64,000 nucleotides of DNA, from NCBI GenBank assembly GCA_007693955.1, contig RECR01000037.1:39498-103497 (forward strand). Direction: 5' to 3'. Made by a program: the position numbers and the translations under genes. Below the pieces are notes generated by a model. It saw only the letters and a list, made by a program, of their open reading frames with translations. It did not search any database and had not been told where the DNA came from. This DNA comes from Gloeocapsa sp. DLM2.Bin57 (GTDB lineage: Bacteria; Cyanobacteriota; Cyanobacteriia; Cyanobacteriales; Gloeocapsaceae). Positions 45,529 to 53,785 of the stretch are shown one piece after another; within the stretch, counting starts at the first letter, position 1; the number at the start of each line of letters is the position of its first letter.

Positions 45529-45876
45529 GTACAATTTAGCTGCTACCAATGATTATCGGGTTAAGGTATCAAGTTTAGCTAAAATTTTCAATCCTTCTTC
45601 GGGATTTCCCTGAGCTTTCATGGTTAAAAACCGATTTGGAGTATCAAATTCAGCTAAAGCAATTGTTGAAAGTTCTTCCCTAAGCTTATTAACACTAATT
45701 CGGCTTTAGCTAGTTACTTTGGTAAAGGAATAGTTAAAGTTGCCATTTTTAGATTAACTCCTGATTATTTGTTCTGGTTTGATAAGCAATAAGAGACGTA
45801 TTGACGGGGATTAAGGAGAATTTAACTGCAACAATAATCACCCGTTACTATCTCTGATTAAAAGCTCCCTAATTGG
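45529..45876. other. Gap with an antitoxin-like gene remnant
   Basis: The only gene-like content is the reverse-strand remnant at 45553-45746. The remaining 130 bases before rplT hold no open frame of note. The gap separates the restriction cassette from the ribosomal protein operon. Confidence 0.6.
45553..45746 (-). pseudogene. Broken small gene, possibly an antitoxin
   Basis: An AGGAG site and ATG 45746 begin MATLTIPLPK, a start typical of small CopG-like antitoxins, but a stop follows at once. The frame then shifts and continues as ELSTIALAEFDTPNRFLTMKAQGNPEEGLKILAKLDTLTR and a normal stop at 45553. The intact end and start suggest a once functional gene of about 80-100 codons with at least one internal deletion or frameshift. 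No partner toxin is visible. Confidence 0.6.
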
Positions 45877-46227
45877 TTAAGCTTGTTTAGCTATTTCGAC
45901 AATTTTAGTAAAAGCTTCGGGATTAAGTACAGCGAGTTGAGCTAACATTTTACGATTAATTTCGATATTAGCTTTTTTCAATTTACCAGTTAATTGACTA
46001 TAGCTGATATCATGTTGTCTAGCTGCTGCGTTAATGCGGACAATCCACAGACGACGAAAGTCGCGTTTACGTTTACGACGATCGCGATAGGAATTGCGCA
46101 AAGCTTTCATTACTTGCTGATTAGCTGTGCGAAATAGCTTAGAATGAGATCCTCTAAACCCTTTAGCGAGTTTGAGGATTTTTTTACGACGTTTACGGGC
46201 TACATTGCCTCTTTTGACTCTAGTCAT
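45877..46227 (-). CDS. rplT: Ribosomal protein L20
   Basis: A 116-residue 50S protein that helps assemble 23S rRNA. Typical N terminus [37 protein letters not shown] and core [19 protein letters not shown]. It follows L35 by 29 bases, the standard rpmI-rplT order. infC is not adjacent. Confidence 0.98.
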   Translation of the reverse strand: MTRVKRGNVARKRRKKILKLAKGFRGSHSKLFRTANQQVMKALRNSYRDRRKRKRDFRRLWIVRINAAARQHDISYSQLTGKLKKANIEINRKMLAQLAVLNPEAFTKIVEIAKQA

Positions 46228-46256
46228 GGTACTTACTTTAGCAAAAACTACAAATT

Positions 46257-46457
46257 TTAGGAAGAATATGGAAGCATTAGACGAACGTTTTCTTCGTCAT
46301 TTTCGTGTACTTGGGTTAATTTCCATAAACGACGTTTCCGCTCTGCACTTTTATGCTGTAATAAGTGATTACGGTTAGCGCTACGGCGAAGTATCTTACC
46401 CGTGGCTGTCATCCGAAATCTTTTCGCTGCTGCTTTACGAGTTTTTAGTTTAGGCAT
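46257..46457 (-). CDS. rpmI: Ribosomal protein L35
   Basis: A 66-residue 50S protein with the family start [25 protein letters not shown] and a basic middle ([13 protein letters not shown]). It is first in the rpmI-rplT operon, transcribed divergently from aroE. Confidence 0.98.
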   Translation of the reverse strand: MPKLKTRKAAAKRFRMTATGKILRRSANRNHLLQHKSAERKRRLWKLTQVHENDEENVRLMLPYSS

Positions 46458-46519
46458 TTTAACTGTTTAGTTTTACACAATTGACTAGTATAACATTTTT
46501 TAAGGATAATAAACAAGTT

Positions 46520-47374
46520 ATGCAATTAATTACAGGAAAAACGAAGTTATTAGGGGTAATTGGAGACCCCATCGAACATAGTCTCTCACCAGTGATGCAC
46601 AACGCAGGGATTAAAGCGTTAGGAGTAGATTATGTTTATATACCCTTAGCTATCAAAACTGAGGATTTAGAAGGAGCGATCGCTGCTTTTCGGGGAATGA
46701 ATCTAGAGGGTTTTAACGTAACTATACCCCATAAACAAAGGGTGATGGAGTTTCTCGATGAGGTTTCCCCCCTAGCTAAAAAAGTGGGTGCAACTAACAC
46801 GGTTTGGGCTAATCAAGAAGGTTGGAGTGGTACTAATACCGATGTAGCGGGGTTTTTAGCGCCTTTAAAACTATTAGAGCGCAATTGGGGTGAAATTAAA
46901 CCCTTAGTATTGGGTTATGGTGGAGCAGCTAGAGCAGTTGTGGAAGCTTTAAGTGGTTTAGGTTGTCGCCAGATTCGGGTAGTCGGTCGTAATCTTGAGA
47001 AATTAGCCCAATTTCAGAAGGGGTGGTTACAGGTAGAGATTTATCAGTGGTCAGAGTTGTCTGAGTTGATTGCTGATAGTGAATTATTGGTTAACACTAC
47101 TCCGATTGGGATGTATCCTTATGGACAAGAATCCCCCCTAGAGGGTGATTTAGTTAAATTGGTTCAACCAGGAGCGATCGTCTATGATTTAATTTATACA
47201 CCACGTCCTACTAAGTTATTAAGGGAAAGTCAACAACAAGGAGCGGTTATTATTGATGGTTTAGAGATGTTGATTAACCAAGGAGCGATCGCTCTAGAAA
47301 TCTGGTTACAACGTTCTGTACCTGTAGAGGTTATGCGTCAAGCTTTATTGAACCACTTACACATTCTAGAGTAA
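46520..47374 (+). CDS. aroE: Shikimate dehydrogenase
   Basis: The NADPH-dependent reduction of 3-dehydroshikimate in aromatic amino acid synthesis. It has 284 residues from ATG 46520 (family start GKTKLLGVIGDPIEHSLSPVMHNAG). Catalytic Lys in FNVTIPHKQ, NADP site VLGYGGAARAVVEAL and NTTPIGMYP are conserved. An in-frame TTG at 46481 is too far upstream. The end slightly overlaps a decayed DUF433 gene on the other strand. Confidence 0.96.
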   Translation: MQLITGKTKLLGVIGDPIEHSLSPVMHNAGIKALGVDYVYIPLAIKTEDLEGAIAAFRGMNLEGFNVTIPHKQRVMEFLDEVSPLAKKVGATNTVWANQEGWSGTNTDVAGFLAPLKLLERNWGEIKPLVLGYGGAARAVVEALSGLGCRQIRVVGRNLEKLAQFQKGWLQVEIYQWSELSELIADSELLVNTTPIGMYPYGQESPLEGDLVKLVQPGAIVYDLIYTPRPTKLLRESQQQGAVIIDGLEMLINQGAIALEIWLQRSVPVEVMRQALLNHLHILE

Positions 47375-47375
47375 C

Positions 47376-47523
47376 ATGATTGCTCAAGTAGTTGTATATC
47401 TTTAGCAGACACTAGGTATGCGCAATTTCTTCTGGAGTTTTGCATGGTTTCAATACCAATCCTAGTTCCTTTTACTCGAAGATCATCCGCGGCTAAAAAC
47501 GTGAAGTAATCTTCTAAAAGCAT
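47376..47523 (-). pseudogene. DUF433-type antitoxin remnant
   Basis: ATG 47523 starts MLLEDYFTFLAADDLRVKGTRIGIET, the clear N terminus of a DUF433 (HTH antitoxin-like) protein. After the IET the sequence shifts frame; in another frame it continues as CKTPEEIAHT followed by a stop, then CLLKIYNYLSNHVTLE, remnants of the TPEAIAEHFPSLTLEQVYATI..YYL region. The gene therefore has at least one frameshift and a deletion, and runs up against the aroE 3' end. Confidence 0.7.
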
Positions 47524-47586
47524 GGTTATTTAAAGTCAAAAATAAAGATATAAGCTCTTCTTAACGAGCCATCGCTAAAACCTTAA

Positions 47587-47817
47587 TTAAACACTTTCCC
47601 TAGTTGATTCAGGAGTTAAAAATTCTGGTAAACTTGGCTGGTAGTTATAGTTATTCTTGAGTGTAATTAATAGTGATAAAATAAAAGTAGCCACTATCAA
47701 AACGTTAATCAAAATATTACTACGTTTTTTAGGAATAAAGGTAATTAAAGACTTTTTCTTGGCTCGTAATGCTTGTTTTTTCCATTCTCTCTCTCTTAAT
47801 TCTCTTTCGGTGGTCAT
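47587..47817 (-). CDS. Small single-span membrane protein, hypothetical
   Basis: A 76-residue protein with a charged N-terminal helix (TTERELREREWKKQALRAKKKS), one transmembrane segment (NILINVLIVATFILSLLITL) and a short Pro-rich tail. The family is not recognised. Coding potential is supported by composition and a clean ATG only. It is divergent from the GltS-like gene. Confidence 0.6.
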   Translation of the reverse strand: MTTERELREREWKKQALRAKKKSLITFIPKKRSNILINVLIVATFILSLLITLKNNYNYQPSLPEFLTPESTRESV

Positions 47818-47963
47818 GGAATTAACTTAGAAATCTTCTTTTCTAGTATAGCATTACAAAATAATTTTGACAGAAATGAGGGAACAATGATTTGTATGTA
47901 ATGTTACAGAAAATCCAGGTTAAGACAAGATAATATCAAATTTTCAAAGCCAAATAAGATAGA

Positions 47964-49436
47964 ATGTTTAGTCTAATCAATGTTTTATTCGCGTTTATAA
48001 CGATAGCGATTTTAATCCTAGTAGGTAGATTCCTGAAACAAAAAATCAAGTTATTTCAGAAACTATATTTACCAGAATCCATTATAGCAGGGACGATCGC
48101 CTTATTATTAGGACCAGGGGTAGCAGGAGCGATCGCTGTTGGATTAGGAGTAGCTACAGATGACTATTTAGCGGGGGGATTATTTCCCGAAGCGACACGC
48201 ACTGTGTGGTCTCAATCTCCTGGGGTATTTATTAATATAGTCTTTGCAGCTTTATTTCTCGGGGAAATCATCCCAAAACCTAAAGAAATTTGGCGCAAAA
48301 CTTCTCCCCAGGTGGCTTTTGGTCAGACCTTAGCTTGGGGACAATACGCTTTACCTATACTAGTAACCCTAGTGATTTTGATTCCCATTTTCGATGTAGA
48401 TCCCATAGTAGCTTCTTTAGTAGAGATTAGCTTTGAAGGGGGACATGGAACAGCTGCGGGAATGGCGGATACTTTTACGAGATTAGATTTTCCCGACGGT
48501 GGAGATTTATCCCTAGGATTAGCCACAGTAGGTATCGTCACAGGGGTAATCGCGGGAACAATGTTAGCTGATTGGGGAAGACGTAACAATTATATAGCAG
48601 AAACACCAACAGAAGTCACCACAGGAGACGCGCAATTTCAACCCACCGCACATCCAGAAAGCGATCGCGTTTTAACCAGAAGATACCGTTTAATGCGTAA
48701 CCTCTTAATCGATCCTCTCTCTTTAAACTTTGGGTTTACAGCTTTAGCGGTGCTGATTGGTTGGCTACTCTTAGAACTACTCAGAATAGTAGAATCCTTA
48801 ACTTGGGGACAAACTGGGTTTGAATTAGCCGAAGCGATTCCCTTATTTCCTATGGCTTTAATCGGGGGGATTATTGTACAATTAGTCACGAAAAGACTGG
48901 ATTTAGACTCCTTGATTATCAGAAACCTACAGGAAAGAATAGCAGGAGTTGCTCTAGACATAGTAGTAGTAACCGCTTTAGCATCGATTAGGTTAGAAGT
49001 TTTAGGGGCTAATTTACCAGTTTTTCTGATTCTCTCTGTCGTAGGGATTGTCTGGAACATTCTCGCTTTTATTTACCTAGCACCTAGAATTTTACCTAGT
49101 TATTGGTTTGAAAGAGGTATCGGTGATATGGGTCAATCTATGGGGGTTACAGCTACAGGGATTTTATTGATTAAAATGGTAGATCCTCATAATCGTACAG
49201 GTGCATTTGAAAGTTTTGCTTATAAACAGTTATTTTTTGAACCAATCGTAGGTGGGGGTTTATTTACCGCAGCTGCACCTACTTTGATTCGTCAGTTTGG
49301 TTTAATTCCTGTGTTGTTATTAACCACGGGTTTGTTAGCTTTTTGGTTAATCTTTGGTTTTTGGAACTATAAAGTAATTAAAAAGCAAATGATAGCTGAA
49401 TTAGACGAGGACAGAGAAAGAGAACCATTATTGTAA
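47964..49436 (+). CDS. Sodium/glutamate symporter (GltS)-like carrier
   Basis: A 490-residue membrane protein with about 12 helices. The ESS/GltS pattern shows in VGRFLKQKIKLFQKLYLPESIIAGTIALLLGP, SFEGGHGTAAGMADTF and IGDMGQSMGVTATGILLIKM, the inverted-repeat carrier cores. It likely takes up glutamate or a related anion with sodium. Longer than classic GltS (about 400 residues), with extra segments in the middle. It converges on mnmE. Confidence 0.82.
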   Translation: MFSLINVLFAFITIAILILVGRFLKQKIKLFQKLYLPESIIAGTIALLLGPGVAGAIAVGLGVATDDYLAGGLFPEATRTVWSQSPGVFINIVFAALFLGEIIPKPKEIWRKTSPQVAFGQTLAWGQYALPILVTLVILIPIFDVDPIVASLVEISFEGGHGTAAGMADTFTRLDFPDGGDLSLGLATVGIVTGVIAGTMLADWGRRNNYIAETPTEVTTGDAQFQPTAHPESDRVLTRRYRLMRNLLIDPLSLNFGFTALAVLIGWLLLELLRIVESLTWGQTGFELAEAIPLFPMALIGGIIVQLVTKRLDLDSLIIRNLQERIAGVALDIVVVTALASIRLEVLGANLPVFLILSVVGIVWNILAFIYLAPRILPSYWFERGIGDMGQSMGVTATGILLIKMVDPHNRTGAFESFAYKQLFFEPIVGGGLFTAAAPTLIRQFGLIPVLLLTTGLLAFWLIFGFWNYKVIKKQMIAELDEDREREPLL

Positions 49437-49441
49437 TGATC

Positions 49442-50803
49442 CTATTTCCCGATACAAAAACGACTGAAAATACGGTCTAAAACCGATTCTGTGACCTCTT
49501 CACCCGTAATCTCTCCCAAAGCTTGTACCGCTGTCCTTAAATCAATCGTCCAGAAGTCTAGGGGGAGTTCTGCTTCTATGGTTTCTAGTACATGAGCTAA
49601 GGAAATTTTAGCCCGGGTAAGGACTTCTGCTTGTCTTTGATTGAGAGCAAATTCTAAATTAGCTGCTTTGATTTGGTTTTCTTGAGCTAGTTTAACGATA
49701 ATATTCTCTAAATCCTCGATACCCTGATTCTGAGTAGCTGCAGTAGCGATGGTATAATTAATTGACTCAGGATAGACTACTGTATGAGCAGGAACTAGAT
49801 CACTTTTATTAATTACTAAAATCAGGGGACGATGTTTAACTTGGGTGTAAATCTCCTCATCTTCAGTAGTCCAACCATCAGATCCATCAATAGTTAATAA
49901 GATTAAATCAGCGGTAGCTGCAGCTAAACGCGATCGCTCTACCCCTATTCGTTCTACTGTATCACTAGTATCCCTGATTCCCGCGGTATCTAAAACTTGT
50001 ACTGGTATTCCTTGTACTACTAATTGTGACTCTATAACATCTCGTGTTGTTCCAGGTAAATCAGTAACGATGGCGCGATCGCAACGACTCCAAGCATTGA
50101 GTAAACTTGATTTTCCCACATTAGGACGTCCAACAATAGCTACTTTCAAACCATTGCGTAATAACTCTCCCTTATCTGCGGTACTAAGAATTTCCTTAAC
50201 TTCTGTGTAAACCTGATCGAGTTGTTGTTTAATTCCTTCTATTTCTAAGGGGGGTAAATCCTCTTCAAAATCGATTCTAGCTTCTATTTCGGCGAGAATA
50301 TCTAAACAAGTCGAACGTAAATGAGCAATTGGTTTACCTAACTTACCCTGTAACCCTGCTAAAGCGATTTGAGCAGCTTCTGTCGAACCCGCGCTCACTA
50401 ATTCGGCGACACTTTCAGCTTGGGTTAAATCTATTCTACCATTGAGAAAAGCTCTGAGGGTAAATTCTCCTGGTTGAGCGATTTTTGCACCCAATGTAAC
50501 GGTTAACTGTAAAACTCTTTGTACGGGAATAATTCCCCCATGACAGTGAAACTCCACTAAATCTTCTTTAGTATAAGACCGAGGAGCTTTCATAATCAAT
50601 AATAAAGCTTCGTCGATGACTTCTTCAGTCTCGGGGTGACGTATATAACCATAGAGAATGCGATGACTTGACCAGATTTGTTTACCTGGAGTGTAGAATA
50701 GTTGTTGAGCTATTTCTAGAGCTTTTTCTCCCGAGACTCTGACAATACTAATACTTCCTTGTTGGGGAACTACAGCAGTAGCGATCGCCGTGATTGTGTG
50801 CAT
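49442..50803 (-). CDS. mnmE: tRNA U34 modification GTPase MnmE
   Basis: With MnmG it adds the carboxymethylaminomethyl group to tRNA wobble uridines. It has 453 residues. Folate-binding N-terminal domain ([38 protein letters not shown]), then a GTPase domain with G1 [10 protein letters not shown]3 DTAGI and G4 NKSD, and the invariant C-terminal FCIGK. The LivH-type permease ends 2 bases upstream. Confidence 0.98.
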   Translation of the reverse strand: MHTITAIATAVVPQQGSISIVRVSGEKALEIAQQLFYTPGKQIWSSHRILYGYIRHPETEEVIDEALLLIMKAPRSYTKEDLVEFHCHGGIIPVQRVLQLTVTLGAKIAQPGEFTLRAFLNGRIDLTQAESVAELVSAGSTEAAQIALAGLQGKLGKPIAHLRSTCLDILAEIEARIDFEEDLPPLEIEGIKQQLDQVYTEVKEILSTADKGELLRNGLKVAIVGRPNVGKSSLLNAWSRCDRAIVTDLPGTTRDVIESQLVVQGIPVQVLDTAGIRDTSDTVERIGVERSRLAAATADLILLTIDGSDGWTTEDEEIYTQVKHRPLILVINKSDLVPAHTVVYPESINYTIATAATQNQGIEDLENIIVKLAQENQIKAANLEFALNQRQAEVLTRAKISLAHVLETIEAELPLDFWTIDLRTAVQALGEITGEEVTESVLDRIFSRFCIGK

Positions 50804-50804
50804 T

Positions 50805-51707
50805 TTAAGCTAACCCTTTAAAAATTCCTTGAGGACGTATAAATAAAATTAGAATCATTAGTATAATTGCTACTGCTAGTTTATATTCTGAACCCAACCA
50901 GGGTACACTTACTTCTTGAGCTACACCTATAACTAATGCACCGGCGATCGCTCCATAGGGGTTACCAATCCCTCCTAAAATTACCGACGCAAAGATAGGA
51001 AGAATCAAAAACCAACCTAAATTAGGACGAATTCCGTAGAGTAGTCCATACATTGATCCTGATAAAGCGACGAGAATTGCTGTAATTACCCAAGTACATA
51101 AAACAATAAATTCGACGTTGATTCCCGCTACTCTGGCTAAATCTACGTTATCAGCAACCGCGCGCATTCCTTTGCCAATTTTAGTTTTTCTGAGTAGAAA
51201 GTGTACCCCAATAATGGCTAAAATCGCCAAGACCATTACTATCACTCTTTCAAATACATAAAAGGGTAGATCAAAACCGAGAACATTAATCCTTTGCATA
51301 ATGGGTATATTATAACTTTGGTTATTACTTCCCCAAATTAATAAAACACTACTACGTAAAAATAAAGCTAATCCAATAGAGATAATAATCAAAGAAGTAG
51401 GAGTTGCGCGACGATTGCGCATCGGTTTCCAGAGTATTTGTTCTGAGATTAACATAGCGATGATTGTCCCTACTATACCGATTAACAAAGCTAATCCGAG
51501 ATTAACTCCCTTACTATTAGCAAACCAAGTAAAATAAGCTCCTAGAGTCATAAAATCTCCATGAGCAAAATTAGATAATTTCAAGATTCCATAGGTTAGG
51601 GTTAACCCAATCGCTGTTAAAGCAATGACACTCCCCACAGAAACACCATTAAATACTAATTGACCTATATTAAGATTGGCTGATGTCTGCGCTATAGTTA
51701 CAATCAT
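50805..51707 (-). CDS. Branched-chain/neutral amino acid ABC permease (LivH/NatD type)
   Basis: A 300-residue permease with about eight helices. Core blocks: [29 protein letters not shown] start ([20 protein letters not shown]), [19 protein letters not shown] and [24 protein letters not shown]. It is one membrane half of a Liv/Nat-type importer. The other subunits are not adjacent. Gene order here (cca, permease, mnmE) does not give the substrate. Confidence 0.92.
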   Translation of the reverse strand: MIVTIAQTSANLNIGQLVFNGVSVGSVIALTAIGLTLTYGILKLSNFAHGDFMTLGAYFTWFANSKGVNLGLALLIGIVGTIIAMLISEQILWKPMRNRRATPTSLIIISIGLALFLRSSVLLIWGSNNQSYNIPIMQRINVLGFDLPFYVFERVIVMVLAILAIIGVHFLLRKTKIGKGMRAVADNVDLARVAGINVEFIVLCTWVITAILVALSGSMYGLLYGIRPNLGWFLILPIFASVILGGIGNPYGAIAGALVIGVAQEVSVPWLGSEYKLAVAIILMILILFIRPQGIFKGLA

Positions 51708-51734
51708 AATTATTAACTAAATGAATTTGTCGGA

Positions 51735-52937
51735 CTATTTTTGCTGCTCAATAACTTTAGCATACTCTAAAGCTTCTCTTGCTGTGGTAATTTTTCCCTC
51801 AATTTGGGCTAGTTGAATTGCGGTTAATAATTCCCCGATTTGAGGACCTGGTTTAAGTTGTAAATGCTTAATTAAATCATTTCCTGTTACTAAGTTTCGA
51901 GGATGAGCAACTAAATCATCAGGGTTAGAATAGCGATTTAGTAAAAGAGTAATTAATTCTGTGTTGATTCCTTGAGTTAAAGCATAAGCAGCTAAAATAG
52001 GTAGATTTTTACCGATACCTAAGAAGAAAAAATATTGTTGAGCTAGGCTAAAATTATCTTGATTATTTTCTAAGTCAGCAAAGTGTGTTAATACTGATTT
52101 TATCCCTGTAAATACATCCCGAGAATATTTCAGCTTAATTAACTCTGTTTCTGCATCTAAGGGATTATCAGCAACTAAACAAGTTAATCTAGTTAAGGGA
52201 ATAATAGCAGTTTCCCACTCTAGAGATGACCAAGTTGAGGTTAACCAATTTGCCTCTATTTTTTTTAATAACTCTAACTTAGTCATAGTTACATTCTTTA
52301 ACCAGATAGTTAAAATACCATCGAGATAAGCTTGAGTTAACCAATAACTTCCTTGAGGATTAGCGAAGAGATAATCTAATTCAGATCTTACTCTTTCGGG
52401 AGCAACTTGAGCTAGTAAAGGTGCTAAATTGGTGATTTGTTTACGAGTATTAGTTTCAATGGTAAAATTAAGTTGCGCAGCTTGACGATAAGCACGCAAT
52501 AAACGCAGAGGATCATCTTTAAGGTTAGCAACACTGATCATTTTTAGTTGTTTTTGCTCTAAATCCGCTAATCCACCTAAAGTATCTAATAAAATATCCC
52601 TATGTGGATTATAGGCGATCGCGTTGATGGTAAAATCTCGTCTAGCTAAATCACTCTCTAGGGTATCTCCTTCTTGAAGTGCAAAATCTACTGTACCTTC
52701 GGGAAAGACTACCCTAGCTATTTGACGTTGTTGATCGAGAATAACAAAACCCGCGCGATAATGTCTAGCTATCTTTTGGGCTAGGGCGATCGCGTCGGTT
52801 GGTATGATAAAATCTAGATCTAGATAATCCCTTTGTATATTTAGTAAAGCATCACGTACCGCACCTCCAACTAAATAACTACCAGGAGGTAACCAGTCTA
52901 AATTAAAGGGACATTTTTCTAGTGACAATAAAAGCAT
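51735..52937 (-). CDS. CCA tRNA nucleotidyltransferase / poly(A) polymerase family
   Basis: A 400-residue nucleotidyltransferase. Head domain: GSYLVGGAVRDALLNIQRDYLDLDFI with the GG and DxD catalytic pattern, and the ATP/CTP-recognition RRDFTINAIAYN. It adds or repairs the CCA end of tRNA; the tRNA-His in this window lacks an encoded CCA. Cyanobacteria can split CCA addition between two enzymes, so this may be A-adding or CC-adding only. The permease is 27 bases downstream. Confidence 0.9.
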   Translation of the reverse strand: MLLLSLEKCPFNLDWLPPGSYLVGGAVRDALLNIQRDYLDLDFIIPTDAIALAQKIARHYRAGFVILDQQRQIARVVFPEGTVDFALQEGDTLESDLARRDFTINAIAYNPHRDILLDTLGGLADLEQKQLKMISVANLKDDPLRLLRAYRQAAQLNFTIETNTRKQITNLAPLLAQVAPERVRSELDYLFANPQGSYWLTQAYLDGILTIWLKNVTMTKLELLKKIEANWLTSTWSSLEWETAIIPLTRLTCLVADNPLDAETELIKLKYSRDVFTGIKSVLTHFADLENNQDNFSLAQQYFFFLGIGKNLPILAAYALTQGINTELITLLLNRYSNPDDLVAHPRNLVTGNDLIKHLQLKPGPQIGELLTAIQLAQIEGKITTAREALEYAKVIEQQK

Positions 52938-52972
52938 ATTTATTAATCTAAAATAAAGAAACTGTGGAGTAT

Positions 52973-53146
52973 TTAATTTGAGCTAAGTTGCACTTTATAT
53001 GGTTTAGGAGAAAAAGAATAATAAGTTCGGTTGCTTTTTTGTTCTTGCTGTTTGAGATCTTCATATAAACTAACAAGGTTATTGTTACATTCTTCTAAAT
53101 AAGCTTGACGTGCTTTTCGGGTTTCTTCAACAATAGGATCTTTCAT
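52973..53146 (-). CDS. 57-residue partner of the PIN protein, putative antitoxin
   Basis: A 57-residue protein starting MKDPIVEETRKARQAYLEE, with a charged helix and a C-terminal FSPKPYKVQL. The ATG is 1 base after the PIN-domain gene stop, and the GAGGA ribosome-binding site sits inside the end of that gene. Size, charge and tight coupling suggest an antitoxin placed after its toxin. I recall similar small proteins beside cyanobacterial VapC genes. Confidence 0.7.
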   Translation of the reverse strand: MKDPIVEETRKARQAYLEECNNNLVSLYEDLKQQEQKSNRTYYSFSPKPYKVQLSSN

Positions 53147-53147
53147 G

Positions 53148-53618
53148 TTATTCCTCTATTAATTCTTCAGGTGTACAAATAACTGATGGTTCATAACCAT
53201 TTTGACGACAAATTTGTTCTACTTTTTTTCTAATTATCGCATTAGCAATGTGTTGACAATTCCAAGTAAGTAAATAATCAATCCCGTTAACAACACTAAT
53301 AGCAATATGGAGAGAGTCTGCTTCTGCTTTTTGGGGTATAGCTGCCTCTCTTAAAAGTATTTGGGCAAGTTGTAATGCTGCGGAGGAGACTCTTAATGCT
53401 GCTATTGGTTGAAGTAATGTTAATCTTTCTTGAGCGGCTTTAGCATCTCCTCTACGAGCTTCTTGAATAACTAATTGGGAAATGTAAATTTCAAATTTAT
53501 GACCCTGAGTTTCCCACCACTCATTGGTGATTTGTTGGTGTCCTGCAATGATAAGATCACGACTAGGACGAGCGCTAAGATAACTAATCACTGAGGTTTC
53601 TAGGTAAACACTAGGCAT
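53148..53618 (-). CDS. PIN-domain protein, VapC-like toxin
   Basis: A 156-residue PIN-domain RNase. Acidic residues: the N-terminal YLETSVISYL (Glu in place of the usual first Asp), EARRGDAKAA, and KAEADSLHIAISVVNGIDYLLTWNCQHIAN near the C-terminal active site. Probably a VapC-type toxin that cuts RNA and is neutralised by the small protein encoded next. The first-Asp-to-Glu change is typical of this subgroup. Confidence 0.85.
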   Translation of the reverse strand: MPSVYLETSVISYLSARPSRDLIIAGHQQITNEWWETQGHKFEIYISQLVIQEARRGDAKAAQERLTLLQPIAALRVSSAALQLAQILLREAAIPQKAEADSLHIAISVVNGIDYLLTWNCQHIANAIIRKKVEQICRQNGYEPSVICTPEELIEE

Positions 53619-53785
53619 GATTTAAGTTTTTCTCCTAATACCCTATCATACGGTTTTGGGTACATGATATGCTAAATTCTTGATAACCATTGCTGACACT
53701 TTTCACTTTTTAGCTTTCTAGTCTTTTAAAACTATTATCTACATTATAGAGTATTATAGAAAATATCAGCCATGGAGATTGAGCA

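Noticed and set aside
48638..49060. 140-codon open frame on the reverse strand
   Set aside because: It is antisense to the GltS-like carrier, whose membrane segments and family motifs are clear.
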